Source: Seiridium cupressi (lineage: Eukaryota > Ascomycota > Sordariomycetes > Amphisphaeriales > Sporocadaceae). From it: a DNA stretch of 64,000 bases. Made by a program: the position numbers and the translations under genes. Under the pieces are notes generated by a model. That model worked only from the letters and a program-made list of their open reading frames with translations. It was not told the origin of the DNA and did no database searches. Within the stretch, counting starts at the first letter, position 1; the number at the start of each line of letters is the position of its first letter. Of the stretch, positions 1-11,713 are shown piece after piece. The stretch lies in the NCBI GenBank assembly GCA_036674765.1, contig JARVKI010000004.1, positions 310,001 through 374,000 on the forward strand. Reading direction: 5' to 3'.

Positions 1-1578
1 CCCAGGAGCCTGCGGGCGAAGACGATACGGAAGATATCTGCGGCGCAAGTAGGCGTTGAAGACCCTGTGTATGATGGCAGTGCTGGTAGCGCGTCCAGCG
101 AAGTGCACGGAACTGATTCACTGCCCTTCAACTTCTCCGATCCTCCAGATGCGTCTCCGGGCGATGTTCCAAACCTCATACGGGCCCTGGAAACGTATCG
201 TCAGAGGCTATATCCTATATGGCCTATAGTCAATGTGGATGAACTTGAACATGGCCTAAACTCTGCTGCTCCTCAGCTGCGTCTATTGGCTATCACGATC
301 CGCCTTGCGACCGTCGCGCAATTGCGGCTGGAATCACTCGCCCCGGAAGAAGTCCCGCGCACCAGCCTGGAAGACTATGATAGTCAAGGCAATCTAGATG
401 CCTTGCGTATTGCATTCTTCTTGCACATATACCATGAGAATCAGTCACCTGGTGGCGGTAAGAGTTTGTTGTTCCTGAGACAAGCTATCACCATATCGCA
501 AATGATGCGCCTCGAGCGAGAGGCTTCATATGTTGGGTTGCCCGAAGCAGAGCAGCAGATGCGGCGACGTATCCTATGGTTACTCTTCGTCACAGAGAGG
601 GGCGTAGCAATGCTTCATAAACTCCCGGTCATCTTGAAGCCAGCAATCATGTTGCCTACGCCTGCAGGAGACGACCAGGCTCATCTCTTACCTGCATTCC
701 TAAAGCTCGTCAACCTATTTTGGGTCTTTGATCAATCAGGAATCTTTGAAATACTTCAAAACTCCGATTCCGACATGTCAAATATGACGTCCACAGCTAG
801 AGGGTGCCTCGGACTACTGCAGACTCACCTCCAAGATAACGCGGCGGATTATGAATCCAGTAATGATGTTCAGAAGGCAGACATCTTCGTTACACGCCAG
901 TGGATGCGCGCTGTTCTATGGCGCGCTGCTGTTAGGTTTGGCATTGCCACAATGGCTAGTAGTCCCATCCGGATTGCCAGGGAGTTCCTGAATTTCATGT
1001 CACAGCTGCCCAAGGCTGCTATCGAAGCCCACGGGCCAACAATGGAGTTCAAGACGTATGACATTGCTACTGCAGTCATTGATGCTGTGACAAGCAACAT
1101 CTCGGTTAGCCCCGCCGATCACCCTGAGGAGGTTTTGCTGGGGCTCCAGAGAATGCTTTCATCTTCGCGCGGCGGCAATGAGACGCTCGTAGCCTCACTC
1201 TATCTCAGGATGGCAGCTATTGCACCAAGTCCGCAGCTGGAGCTTCCCGGTAGTGGGCGTATCGAAGAGCTTGCCGATGGAAGGGGACAACAGTCTAGCG
1301 GGAGTCCTTCGGCTGGTTCTATCCTGCTTCCCTCGGCGTGGGCGGAGCTGGAGGATATCCTAGCGAACACGAATATTCTCAAGAGTCCAGGCTCGACCAC
1401 TCCGAACTATCATTCGCTTGATCAACAAAACCAGCAGATGTCGTGGCCTCCATTGGACTTCAGCACACCACTCGTTCGAACTCCTTCGCCTTTGAGCCGC
1501 ATGATTTTCGAGCATATCAGAAATAACAGCGATGACTTGCTGACAGGAACATCAACAGAATGGAATAGGGGCTCCTAG
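1..1578 (+). CDS. Fungal-specific transcription factor, C-terminal part (MHR domain), 5' end outside window
   Basis: The frame is open from base 1 to the stop at 1576-1578, so the gene enters from upstream; no ATG is needed inside the window. The visible roughly 525 residues match the middle homology region of Zn2Cys6 regulators. A segment near 180-260 has a stretch reading RQAITISQMMRLERE, then LRRR-like and LWLLFVTERGVAMLHKLP motifs. That arrangement resembles maltose/starch regulators of the AmyR/MalR group, from memory of the family. The DNA-binding Zn2Cys6 cluster would lie before base 1 and is not seen; the basic run at the very start (RSLRAKTIRK) could be the linker just after it. It would act in the nucleus. 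The family call is firm; the sugar-regulator assignment is inference. Confidence 0.8.
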   Translation, partial: PRSLRAKTIRKISAAQVGVEDPVYDGSAGSASSEVHGTDSLPFNFSDPPDASPGDVPNLIRALETYRQRLYPIWPIVNVDELEHGLNSAAPQLRLLAITIRLATVAQLRLESLAPEEVPRTSLEDYDSQGNLDALRIAFFLHIYHENQSPGGGKSLLFLRQAITISQMMRLEREASYVGLPEAEQQMRRRILWLLFVTERGVAMLHKLPVILKPAIMLPTPAGDDQAHLLPAFLKLVNLFWVFDQSGIFEILQNSDSDMSNMTSTARGCLGLLQTHLQDNAADYESSNDVQKADIFVTRQWMRAVLWRAAVRFGIATMASSPIRIAREFLNFMSQLPKAAIEAHGPTMEFKTYDIATAVIDAVTSNISVSPADHPEEVLLGLQRMLSSSRGGNETLVASLYLRMAAIAPSPQLELPGSGRIEELADGRGQQSSGSPSAGSILLPSAWAELEDILANTNILKSPGSTTPNYHSLDQQNQQMSWPPLDFSTPLVRTPSPLSRMIFEHIRNNSDDLLTGTSTEWNRGS

Positions 1579-2673
1579 TCTCCCTGCCGAACTTGAGGAC
1601 GTCCACAATGCTCACACTGGTAGGACCGTCGCAGACGCGTCTTGTTTGTGGCTTTCGCGAATATTCGCACTATTCCAGTCTAACTACCACGAAATCGCAG
1701 ACCGGTGGAATCAGCACTGTGCTACTATTTGCTTGGTTGAGGTAGCCAATTCTTAGCTCAAGAAGTCGCGATGTGGCGGCTTGCTGAGGATTGATAATAT
1801 TAGAGTGTATCACTACAATCATAGAGTTGGTCGGCCTCGCTCTAACATTGATCTGTTTCATCCTAGCATTGGTTTTTCCCAGCCCGCATTGAGCTTCTAG
1901 ACCAATAACTGAATGCACAAATGCATATCGGGCAGCACGACGTGTATGTTGTTGGCATATCAGTATATATCACTTCGTATGTATCTTTCTCGAGTGCTGG
2001 GTTGTTACCTGGTGAGCCTGAGCAAGAGCGAGCGGCCTCCCCCCATTAGCAAAAGACCGGGCTGTCTTGCTGGGGCCTGTCTGACGAATACCTCTGGGTA
2101 GAGCTGTTCACCTTGATTATTGCGTGCACGATCTAACTCAATACCTGGACAATCACAACTATGTGACGTTACTATGGCAGTCTTTTACAAATATCTTACT
2201 GCTGGGAGACTCAGTACATATTTGATACTGACACGCATTGTGGAAGATCTTGGGCGCTCGCTGGTATTGGAGTCATTTGCCGGGGTACGATGCGACTCAA
2301 GGGGATCACTATAGATTATAAGCCATGGTATCTAGTAGAAGATGGATTACGAAACATCTGTTATGGCAGCAATCCATCTCTGCCTGGCCCCTGTTTTTCT
2401 GCATACCTAGGTACATACATAAACCACACACATACTCAATTATCCACAGTTTCTCGACGCCAGGATTAGCGAGATGTCCTCCGATAGGCACAACCTGACT
2501 AAAAAAGTATGCCCCACGGCCCCGCACTGCTCTCCAGAAGCAACTTCCGAGAATTTCTCCTTGGAACGCTGTCATTTTTGCACCGTTCACCGAAAACTAG
2601 GTACCCAGACCAAGAGCCTCACGTACTTGTATTGGTTTCTTACGTGATTCAATACTCATCTTAAACCGCAAAC
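1579..2673. other. Intergenic, nothing recognised
   Basis: No conserved protein or RNA gene is visible here. It holds the 3' flank of the transcription factor and the promoter of the aldo/keto reductase. Short open frames on both strands lack any recognisable motif. Confidence 0.6.
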
Positions 2674-3982
2674 ATGGCTTGGGAAGAACCGAGGAAGACA
2701 GGCATGCTCTACCGCCGGCTGGGCAACTCCGGCCTTCACGTGTCGGCCATTGCCCTTGGCGGCTGGCTCACATACGGCGGCCATGTCGAGGATGGTATGA
2801 CACTGCTCCTGCCCCTGTCCCTGTCCCTAATGTTCGATCCAGTGGTCGTATCATGGTTGCTAACGTGTACGACAGAGAAGACATTTGAGTGCATGAAGCA
2901 GGCATATGACCTAGGTGTCAATTTCTTTGATACTGCAGAAAAGTGAGCGTGACCACAACTTACTTGGACACTATGGGCAGAGGGTGCTGATCATGTGCTG
3001 AAGCTATACGGCTGGCAAGTCGGAAATTGCTATGGGAAAAGCCATCAAGAAATATGGCTGGAAGAGAAGCGACCTTGTCATTAGCACCAAGGTATGTCAA
3101 ACCAGGGTCATTCTGAGCAGGAGACTAACGTAGCTGCAATCAGATCAACTGGGGTGCTGTGAATGGGGAGATCCTAGTCAATAACCATGGTCTATCGCGA
3201 AAGCACATCATCGAAGGTCTTGAGGCCTCTTTGGAGCGACTCGACCTGAAGTATGTCGACATCGTCTACGCACACAGGCCGGACCGTCTTACCCCGATGG
3301 AGGAGACCGTGCGTGCTTTCAACTATGTCATCGAGAAAGGCATGGCCTTGTAAGTCTACCAACAAACGTCTTATCCATCTTCATGTTTCTTAACGAGAAC
3401 AACCACAGTTACTGGGGCACCTCTGAATGGAGCGCAGATGAGATCGCCGAGGCAGTGGGCATTGCCAAAGATCTGAAATTGATTGGTCCCATTGTTGAGC
3501 AGCCCTTGTACAACATCCTAGACCGGAAGAAGGTGGAAGGAGAATTCCAGCGTCTGTACTCGCGAGTGGGACTCGGACTCACTGTCTTTAGTCCTATCAA
3601 GATGGGTCTTCTCAGTGGCAAGTACAACGATGCCGTAGACGCGCCGCCATCGGACTCGCGGTTCGGTGTCAGCAAGGACGGTTTCGCCGAGTTCATGCGC
3701 AGCCAATATGGCAACGAAGACTGGCAGTCGAACATCGCCAAGGTGAAGAAGCTGAAGACGGTTGCCGACAAGCTAGGCGTTACACAGAGCCAGCTTGCAC
3801 TGGCTTGGTGTCTGAAGAACCCGAACGTTTCGTCCGTGATTACGGGTGCTAGCCGGCCGCAGCAGATCGTCGAGAACGTCAAGGCATTGCCAATTTTGGA
3901 CAAGCTGACCCCTGAGGTTCTCGCTGAGATTGATGAAATCACTGGGAACAAGGTCGAGTTGGACCCCGCTAGACAGAGCTAG
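2674..3982 (+). CDS. Aldo/keto reductase, Kv-beta-like (AKR6-type)
   Basis: Five exons fit: 2674-2794, 2876-2942, 3004-3091, 3144-3349 and 3409-3982, giving 351 residues in one frame. Introns are 52-81 nt with GT..AG ends. The protein starts with [20 protein letters not shown], typical of NADPH-dependent aldo/keto reductases of the potassium-channel beta-subunit type. The expected tetrad is present: D59 and Y64 in FFDTAENY, K92 in ISTK, and H136 in VYAHRPD. The segment [28 protein letters not shown] closely follows the Kv-beta pattern, and the C-terminal [10 protein letters not shown] is the NADPH-binding end of the barrel. It should be a cytosolic oxidoreductase reducing aldehydes or ketones; the substrate is unknown. 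The start is the ATG directly before the conserved N-terminus. Confidence 0.93.
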
Positions 3983-4619
3983 ATATCCCGCGAGTGAATC
4001 AGCATTTGACACCTACGATGACGGCATCCAGCGCGTGTGATGGTTACGTCTAGTCAATGGGGCCATCGTGGTTAGGAGCTTCTTTTGGTAGCAATATAAT
4101 ATCGAAGGCTCCTGTTTATCTGACCATGCTCGTTTACGCATCTTGAATGATAGCAGTCTCTGTTTTTGCTTCGGGAGTTTATGGCACAGATGTGGGCTTC
4201 CTTACTCGAGGCGTCCTGCCAGCCGAATATCGCAGGCTGGATCATCCAACGGAGAGTACTCCTTGTTTTGAGTGTACTCTATTCACATACTCCACCAACT
4301 TCGTGAGAGGTCTGGCTCTTAAAACATTCCACATCCGAATCGAAATGCTTTACCCGCGCAGATCCAACTTGGTAACGTACTTGAGTGTCACAGACCTAAT
4401 TGGCTCGCTCATAATTGAAGGGACATATCAACCTGGTAGGCTGCAAACACGCCCTTTCATTAACATGTTAGTACTGCAGCGTAACAAATCAGAATTCACT
4501 CATGACAGCATAGCAATGTGTTTCACGATATTCATAGCGATATACTAAACCATTAACCAGCAAATCTCCAGAAACGCTGATGAGGAGCCATATAAAGAGG
4601 TGACCTGAGCAGATTCTGG
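3983..4619. other. Intergenic; possible 5' remnant of the decayed transporter
   Basis: No intact gene. Around 4220-4260 one frame reads QPNIAGWIIQ, faintly like the Ser/Ile/Ala-Trp-Ile segment near the N-terminus of monocarboxylate-type MFS proteins, so the downstream pseudogene may begin here. The similarity is weak. Confidence 0.35.
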
Positions 4620-5689
4620 GTGGATAATATTGGCGGACTTTTCGCAACAACAGACCTCTTCTACTGCATTAGTGCAAGCCTTATATATGCCAACGCCAAC
4701 ATGCTTCGGGCCCAGTGGTTCAGCACTAGGTTCGGGATGGCGAACGGAATTGTCAAGCTTCGCGGAGGCATGGGGGTATCGTACTCGCTTTATTGTGCCA
4801 AGTGGTCACTGCCAGGTTGGGCATCGCCTGGACATTGCGCATCCTGAGGTTTATGTCATTGGTGACCGGTATTGCGGCAGCTCTGCTGATCAGAGAGCGC
4901 ATTCCGGTACACGCAACACCTGGTATCGACTGGACGCTTTTGAAGAACCCGCCATTTGCATATCTCAGCGCCGCTGGCGCGATAAGATCATTCTCCCTCT
5001 TCGTGCCACCGTTCTTCCTCCCTCTTGCTGCAACTCTATTGGACTGTCGAGCTCGACAGCCACGACAGTCATGGCCGCATTTAATGCCTGCATTTCTGTC
5101 GGCCGACTGGGGTCGGGCGTCGTATGTGACTATCTGAGGGCCACAAACACCTTTTTCCTCACCATGGTCTGGACGCTGTCACTATGCTTGCGATATGGGC
5201 AGTCTCGAATATTCTGCCGCTACTAATGGTGTTTGCCGCTCTGAATGGCGTAGAAAATGGTGCTTTCTTCGTCGCTTTCCCCGCCGCTGTTGGGCGACTA
5301 ACTAGTGGAACGTGGTCATGTTGCGGTTGGCATGGGTATTGAGTTCTCTTATTTATCCCCAATTACTCCTACCAGCCAGTGTCGTGACAGATGTTGTCCC
5401 ACGGAGGCGGAGGTACGAGAGTTTAAATCTGATTCGCCATTGTGAATACAGATATGAGAAATATTGCTGATTTTCTGTTCCAGTGGCCCTTACAGGATTC
5501 GCGATCGGGTATTTCTTGGGCAGCCCTATTGCTGGATTCCTGATTGATGCCACTGGAGTGGACAAGGCTGACTCCATCGTGCCGTACCGGCCCGCCATAT
5601 TCTACGCTGGTGCTACATCTGTCATGTCGACTGCATTTGTCCTTCTCGCACGGCTTCGAATGGACGGGAAAATGTTCAAAAAGCTATAG
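4620..5689 (+). pseudogene. Decayed MFS monocarboxylate transporter-like gene
   Basis: Segments of a monocarboxylate-type MFS transporter appear in order but in different frames. QWFSTRFGMANGIV (from about 4710) and a GGMG loop are in one frame. From about 4765 the match moves to a second frame with RLGIAWTLRIL, LLIRERIPVH and FSLFVPPFFLPL. Near 5040 it moves to a third with GLSSSTATTVMAAFN and GRLGSGVVCDYL, and near 5180 it shifts again (NGVENGAFFVAFPAAVG). A last piece from 5483 carries GYFLGSPIAGFLID and YRPAIFYAG. At least three shifts occur without plausible intron borders, and the N-terminal helices are missing or unrecognisable. Intact members have 12 membrane helices and about 430-480 residues. 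I read this as a dead gene; assembly errors at several places are less likely. Confidence 0.8.
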
Positions 5690-6094
5690 GCTCAACGTCA
5701 CAGACATAGCACATGGGCTCAAAGGCCGGCACACCAAAAAAGCATCTGGAACTATGGCACCGAGGGTATTACAGGAGCGGGCTGAGAGAGGAAAGTTCCC
5801 AACCTCCGATGATGTGTTCCCAATTTATCTATTGCTATTGTTTGAGCGCATCTGAATGCATGACTGCTGATCTTTATGATATTTTGCAGTGTCCACAGTG
5901 GTAGCTCTCCGGAAACGCCTAATCTGCATGCCTAAAAGTCATAGAACTGACTTTGTCAAAACCATCCCAAGTATATTCATGTCATTAGCCGTCCGCCTTG
6001 GCCCGGGTATCAGAAAGTTCATTATCCACCAAAAGAATCCCTTCACAACCATGCCATCCTTAGCCTATCCGTATCTTATTTCTTCATTAGACAT
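5690..6094. other. Intergenic, nothing recognised
   Basis: Shared 3' flank of the decayed transporter and the convergent MARVEL-like gene. No gene seen. Confidence 0.6.
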
Positions 6095-6761
6095 TCAAAC
6101 ATATGAGCGAGTGGAAGATCCTCCTCTCTTGTGGGCTAGCCAGCCCAACACGATGAGGCCCAAGCCGAAAATAAAGGCGATGAATTCCATGACATAGTCC
6201 GCTTGAGCGCGCTGACAACGGCCGATGGTTAGGGGAAAGGCGTCCTCTTGGTCACCGCCATAGCAATAAGTAACACCGTCGTCCACAATACAGCCTCCGT
6301 TGATGATCTTATTGTTGAAGCGCTCGGTGGCTGCCTTGGCACTCTTATCAGTACAGCTGCTGACGCTCTTCATGGCAATAGTCATTGCCTATAGAGGAAT
6401 TAGCAACGAACAGGGAGTGGTGATGTGTAAGCTTACAATGCCGCCAGCGAGGAAGAAGATAGATGCAAGTGCATCGGCACCCATGACGATCAATGGCGAG
6501 ATCTTGTCGATCCATACTGAGACGAGACCGATTACAGAAACAATGATTCCGAATGCGCCCGCGAAGCCGCCAAATGAGGTTTCTGATGGTGGGCTTCCCA
6601 CGTATTGCTGCTTGGCTAGAGAGACGGACAGTCCGAGAACGACTATGCTTACGAGAAGCTGTGAGGGCATGACATCAGCCGTTGTTTGTGTAGAGTGAAC
6701 CACTGTTCTAGTTGACACTTACCGTAAACACTCGGGCCGCGATCGAGGCTATTGCCAACAT
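6095..6761 (-). CDS. MARVEL-like four-helix membrane protein
   Basis: Three exons on the minus strand, 6761-6723, 6658-6437 and 6388-6095, join in frame to 184 residues. Introns are 64 and 48 nt with GTAAGT and GTAAGC donors. The predicted protein has four hydrophobic segments, at about residues 1-27, 48-65, 70-92 and 154-175. A polar Cys-containing loop separates the last two (SSCTDKS, GGCIVDDGVTYCYGG). A small four-helix protein with a loop before helix 4 fits fungal MARVEL-domain proteins of the plasma membrane or vesicles. The start is the first ATG, immediately before a hydrophobic helix. The domain assignment rests on topology and general resemblance, so the family is likely but not certain. 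Confidence 0.75.
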
Positions 6762-9357
6762 GGTGGGATTATTATTTTGTTAGGTGTAATGTTGTATATA
6801 AGGTTGATGTTTTCCGGCTGAGACGAGCTGTCCAATGTATTCCGGGAAGCGATGCGTGTGCTTCTTGGAGTTCGAGGTTAAGAGGTTGTTGGAAGAAACC
6901 ATGAACGGTGGTGGATGGGCAGCTGTTGCAACTTCAATACTTGTATGAATCCTCGAGAGATCTCATTGTGTGGCCCAAGGCAGCCGCAGCTTGCTGCCTA
7001 GTCCTACAAAAGACCGGGGCTGGTCGAAGCTAGGTATCGAGTCACAAAGATGGAACCAACCTGGACAGCAACATCATGCCCAGCCTACCCTGTAAACTGC
7101 AATGAAGAAATGTCAAATTGTGGCACAGCGGCACAGCGGCACAGCGGCACAGCACCGGCCCCGTCCCTTGGACTGGTGGAGCGTCGTTGATTTCCATGAC
7201 ATACCACACGATGGGAGCAAGTCGAACCAAGATGTCAAATTTGCCCAAAGCCCTATCGAATCTAATTATGGTGTACCTAGTTTCCGTTAGTATGCCCCAT
7301 TATGGAGTGCCGGTCGTAGGACGTCGTTCGGCAGATCCACCTTTCGGCCACCACAGGTTGGCCGAGTTCACGTCCATTCAAGCTCGGCTCAACAGCCAAG
7401 CCCACGATCGCCTCTTCCCGCGCCCCCGCATCGACATACACACAGGCGACGATGCCATCAGCATAGCCGCAGCCGAGCCATAGCGTGCTGTAGCTCATCA
7501 CAACTATCCAGTTGCGCTTCTTCCCGACCAGGAATTATGTCCGATTGCAGGGCTGATATTCAGACTTCATACCATGCTAGCGCACCCTATTTTTGGGACT
7601 TGTGGTCGTGGCGGAGCAACTTTTTGCTACCAACGCCCGCTACAGCGGGGCTTTGGAATCCTTCGCTGCGCCAAAAGTCCCCAACCAAAAGATCGAAATG
7701 ATGTGCATGTTCCATGAAACGGACCTGCAAATGAGCCTCAGGGCGCCACCTCAACAAGGCCGGCATGTTCTTAGCCCCGCCGTTCCAACGTGCTGTGCTA
7801 TTGATGTGATCCAAGGGGCAGGAAAGGGACGTTCAGTGGGCTGTTTCTAGATGTTGTAAGCTCGATCCTTCGCTTGTTTCCGTCCTCGAGGCTAAGCAGG
7901 TGGACTGGCCTCAGCGTTTTTATCCTTGTCTGCTATTGTGGATTGGCTTAACCTAAATAGGTTTAATTCTTCCTTATTTCTGTCTCGACTTCACCGCTAG
8001 CTAATGTATTATTACTCGTCGGTCCCGACTCATGTGGTATATCACATCTCTAACTAGTGTTCATTTCGACCTCAGGAAGAGGGAAACGGCAGTTCTGCGA
8101 CACGACGTTCTTTCAGCCAAAATGCTGACGATGCGAAGCGTGTCGACGGCTGATCGTTGGAGCAGAATTGTACATCGGTACGAGCATTTGTTGTATTGCA
8201 CCTCAGAAAGGAATTCTCGGGCGTTGAGAGCAGAAGTTTGAAATTGATCCAGTCTCAGGCTTTTATCAGACTCTTTTTGCCTACTGAAACCCACATATCA
8301 TGTCAGACATCGATCCGAGTCGATTTCTTGTCTGCCGCGGCAGTTCAAACCATAAATCCCAAACACCTCCGGTGCTCGAGGTCCGGATCCATCTCAATAT
8401 TTGCATCTCAGCCCAAGGAGAAAAGATCTATATGTAGAGGTTATTGGGAGGCCTTTTGAGGCCTCAATATTGGAGCCGTTTCAGTTCTCGAGTCTATCCT
8501 TCCGGAGCCACCAGATATGGTATCATTTGGGGTCATAACCACCAACACAAGGTCGGGCAGCGAATATTGTAGGCATCAAGACGTGCGTTAGGCAGCCACC
8601 AGTGGGAACAGAGATCGTTAAATGCTGGCGAACTAGATGAAGCCGGTCTGTCTCGAGTGCAGTACTTGGTACACTTCATTACTGCTTCCGACACTCAAGT
8701 AGACCAGGAATTTGACTAACATGCGCCGCTTATGAATCGGGAGGTGTTGGCCATGCGACATGTCTGGCTGTTCAATGGCAATGTGCCGAGGTCTGTCAGT
8801 CAAACGACAAGACATATGATTTCGGCAGATATATCCACTAACGCAGTCCCCTCTTCCGGCATACCTACATGTTAGCTAACCTAGGGTGTTCTAGTCTGAG
8901 ACTTGGCAGCCGGTATAATGATGGTAGGTATTGATTTCGGGCTGTAGTTCGCGCCAATAAGAGCAAAGAGGCGTGTGACAATTCATCCCTGGTCTTGGTA
9001 TACAGAGTTGGTTGTTCCCAACCACGACATGTGTCACGACGCAAGGTCTCCCAAAGGAGGAAATTATTGTAACTAGGAATTTTATCTGGGAGTTTGCATC
9101 ACTTCCTCCTGGTGTTCACCTCTAGACAGGATGATCCTCACTTCAACCGTGAGTGCAAGCTGCATTTGATGCCTAGTTAGGTAGCATTGAGACAGTGAAC
9201 CGAATACGCTGGTGTTGAGTGAGGTGATTGGCTGCAGTTTCCACTTGGGTTAGCGCCTGCAGCCATCCCCGCAAGACCTCGATGGACCCACTACGGCTGA
9301 TACCCACACTTTCGCCAAACCCGTCGCATTTTCATCTCCTTTTGAGTCCAGGACCAG
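6762..9357. other. Long intergenic stretch without recognised genes
   Basis: About 2.6 kb. It holds an octamer tandem repeat at 7122-7153 and many short open frames without recognisable motifs. No tRNA, transposon open reading frame or terminal repeat was found by eye. Confidence 0.5.
7122..7153. repeat. Tandem octamer repeat, four copies of GGCACAGC
   Basis: The 8-base unit GGCACAGC occurs four times without interruption. It lies in non-coding DNA and looks like an ordinary minisatellite seed. Confidence 0.9.
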
Positions 9358-11529
9358 ATGCTCAATGGCTCGAGGGCTTGCCCTGTTCCGGATATGACAA
9401 ACGATGAGAAACCGCCGCGCTGGCCGCTGTCGTTCCGGTCGAGGCATGACTCGCACGTCATCGATAGGCAGCACAATGCTAGCCAGCAAAGCAGCCAGCA
9501 ACCCTTGTTTTGGACCCATTCGTTTTACGAAGGCCCGCAAGGACAACCACCTCGGATATTATACAGCAGAACCAAAGGCGAGTCAGAGGAAATTGCCCAA
9601 GAGTTCCTTGAAGAGGATATTCTAGGGTTTGATATGGAGTGGCCCCCATTTGAGTCCGAACAACGGCAACGCTTGCAGGACAAAATCGGTCTCATCCAGA
9701 TTGCGTCTGAAAGCAAAATAGCTCTCTTTCATATTGGCCTTCACAACGGCAATACGACGCAAGATATAATAGCGCCGTCGTTAAGACGGATCATCGAGTC
9801 TCCAAGTATCGTAAAGCTCGGAGTCAATATTGTGAACGCTGATTTCTCACGTTTACGTCAGCACTTCGGCCTCGACCCAAAGGGAGCTTTCGAGCTAAGC
9901 CATTTATACAGCTTAGTAAACCCGGGGCCAAATCGACCGGAACCATTGACGACCCGACTAGTTAAGCTCTCGAGACAGGTTGAAGATGTACTGGGTCTAC
10001 CTTTATCCAAGGATAAAGCCGTAAGGTGTAGCAACTGGAGCCAACCACTAGGAATTGACCAAATGAAGTACGCTGCCGATGATGCGTACGCTGGTCTTAT
10101 GATATATCATTGCTTGAATGCAAGAAGAGCAGCCATGGTCCCAGAACCGCCTCTGCCGGTTCTTGCTGATCACTATGGACAACGTCTTCCTTCAAGTAGC
10201 GCCCTCTGCCTCCAAGCACCTGTCACAGCATCGGAGTTCTTTAGACGGTCCAATTGCCGGGAAGTATCTGTGCAGAATCCGAAAGAAGCTAAGCTGCCGT
10301 CAGCCTCGGGAAGTGGCCACGAGCTTGATAATCCATCATCAGCAAAAGGTGAGGTGAAAGTAATCACATTCTCTGGCCAACGAGGAAATGGCACAGCCAA
10401 GCTATCGAAGATGCATGTCAAACGGAAGGTGGAAGATGTAGGACATGAAGGACCTCAGACACCAAGAACTCCTGAAGACAAGGGACATGATCAACTTGAC
10501 GGGCTCGATCTGGTACTATATGATCGCCTAGTACAGTGTCGGAGAGAGTTTGCGGCGAAACAGGACTTACCGCCTTATCTGGTGGCGCATAATACCCATC
10601 TCAAGGAGATGGCTCGCAGTCGTCCGCTCAATCTGGAAAGTCTGCAGCTAATCAACGGCATTGGGCCGAGGAAGGCCGAGCAATACGGAGGCGGGTGGCT
10701 AAGAGTCATTGGAGAATTCCTGAGAGAAAACGGAGGTCAGTTGAGTGCTTCTCCGACTGAGTCTCGAGGCGTCAAACGAAGGGTCGCTCTGTCGCCACCT
10801 CAATATCAGGAACCTCGCTCGACCCCCAATATACACACAGGATTGTCATTCTCCATGGAGCAAACAACTATTCCACAACAGCTTGGCTCGGGCGATGAGT
10901 CTGAGTCGTCGAAATTCGGCTCGCCCATGAGAACCCCTACAACATCCCGTGTCAAGCGTAGCCGGTCTCAGAATGACCAGCGCGAGGGAAGTCCAACACG
11001 GATGCAGCGAAAACCAGAACCGTCGACACCTAGTATCATGCAGCAAAGCTCACAATTGGGGAACATGTCATACCAAACACCACAAGCTCGAAGTCTCTTA
11101 CTTCAAAGCTCACAGGCTTCAAAGTCGCAAGCTCGGAAACCAGAGGAACCGCATTCCAAAAGACACAGTCTACCAAATGAAAGCCCGGTGTATCGCAATT
11201 CACAGTCTGTCCCAAGTCAGCAAAGAGCCCCGCCAATTCCTCAGACGACCAGTCCCGTAGCATCAGAGTCGCAGGTATTTGAGAAGAAACTCTTAGCTTT
11301 TAGTAAACAAATTATTTCCAAGCTACTCAGCAAACCATCCACTCCGATTTTGTCAGACGCAACAGCGCATCACATCGCAATGAATCCGCCAAGGTCAAAT
11401 CAGGAACTCTTAAAGATACCTGGAGCTATCACCCTTGTTCGGGCATGCGCTGAGGCACAGGTCAATTTATTAGATATCATTGCCAAATGGAAACCAGATC
11501 CAAGTAGTGCATGGAAAGGGTCTCAATAG
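9358..11529 (+). CDS. WRN/RNase D-like 3'-5' exonuclease with HRDC domain
   Basis: A single open frame of 723 residues. Residues about 80-260 form a DEDD exonuclease domain. Motif I is GFDMEWPP (near 91), the middle motif is KLGVNIVNADFSRL (near 160), and motif III is KYAADDAYAGLMIYH (near 240). The motif III spacing places it in the DEDDy class, like the Werner exonuclease and RNase D. An HRDC domain follows at about 380-455 (LYDRLVQCRREFA, then LQLINGIGPRKAEQYG), a nucleic-acid-binding helical module. The region 460-640 is Ser/Pro/Gln-rich and disordered, and the C-terminus (660-723) again resembles a short helical HRDC-type unit. No helicase motifs are present, so it is a stand-alone nuclease, probably nuclear, acting in DNA repair or RNA trimming. 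The start is the first ATG of the frame; about 70 residues precede the nuclease domain. Confidence 0.88.
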   Translation: MLNGSRACPVPDMTNDEKPPRWPLSFRSRHDSHVIDRQHNASQQSSQQPLFWTHSFYEGPQGQPPRILYSRTKGESEEIAQEFLEEDILGFDMEWPPFESEQRQRLQDKIGLIQIASESKIALFHIGLHNGNTTQDIIAPSLRRIIESPSIVKLGVNIVNADFSRLRQHFGLDPKGAFELSHLYSLVNPGPNRPEPLTTRLVKLSRQVEDVLGLPLSKDKAVRCSNWSQPLGIDQMKYAADDAYAGLMIYHCLNARRAAMVPEPPLPVLADHYGQRLPSSSALCLQAPVTASEFFRRSNCREVSVQNPKEAKLPSASGSGHELDNPSSAKGEVKVITFSGQRGNGTAKLSKMHVKRKVEDVGHEGPQTPRTPEDKGHDQLDGLDLVLYDRLVQCRREFAAKQDLPPYLVAHNTHLKEMARSRPLNLESLQLINGIGPRKAEQYGGGWLRVIGEFLRENGGQLSASPTESRGVKRRVALSPPQYQEPRSTPNIHTGLSFSMEQTTIPQQLGSGDESESSKFGSPMRTPTTSRVKRSRSQNDQREGSPTRMQRKPEPSTPSIMQQSSQLGNMSYQTPQARSLLLQSSQASKSQARKPEEPHSKRHSLPNESPVYRNSQSVPSQQRAPPIPQTTSPVASESQVFEKKLLAFSKQIISKLLSKPSTPILSDATAHHIAMNPPRSNQELLKIPGAITLVRACAEAQVNLLDIIAKWKPDPSSAWKGSQ

Positions 11530-11713
11530 AACACAGTCAAACTTGGCAGCAAAGCCACTTCGATATGGGAAGTTAATATACAGATATGCGCGGGGATTTT
11601 CCTGATCTAATTCATGGGCAAGCGTATCTTAGCGTCAATGGATTAGGAAGAACTATTTATTACGTCTACTATGTACATCGGTCAAGAAGACTGGTGTACG
11701 CCCTCGCCGCTTT

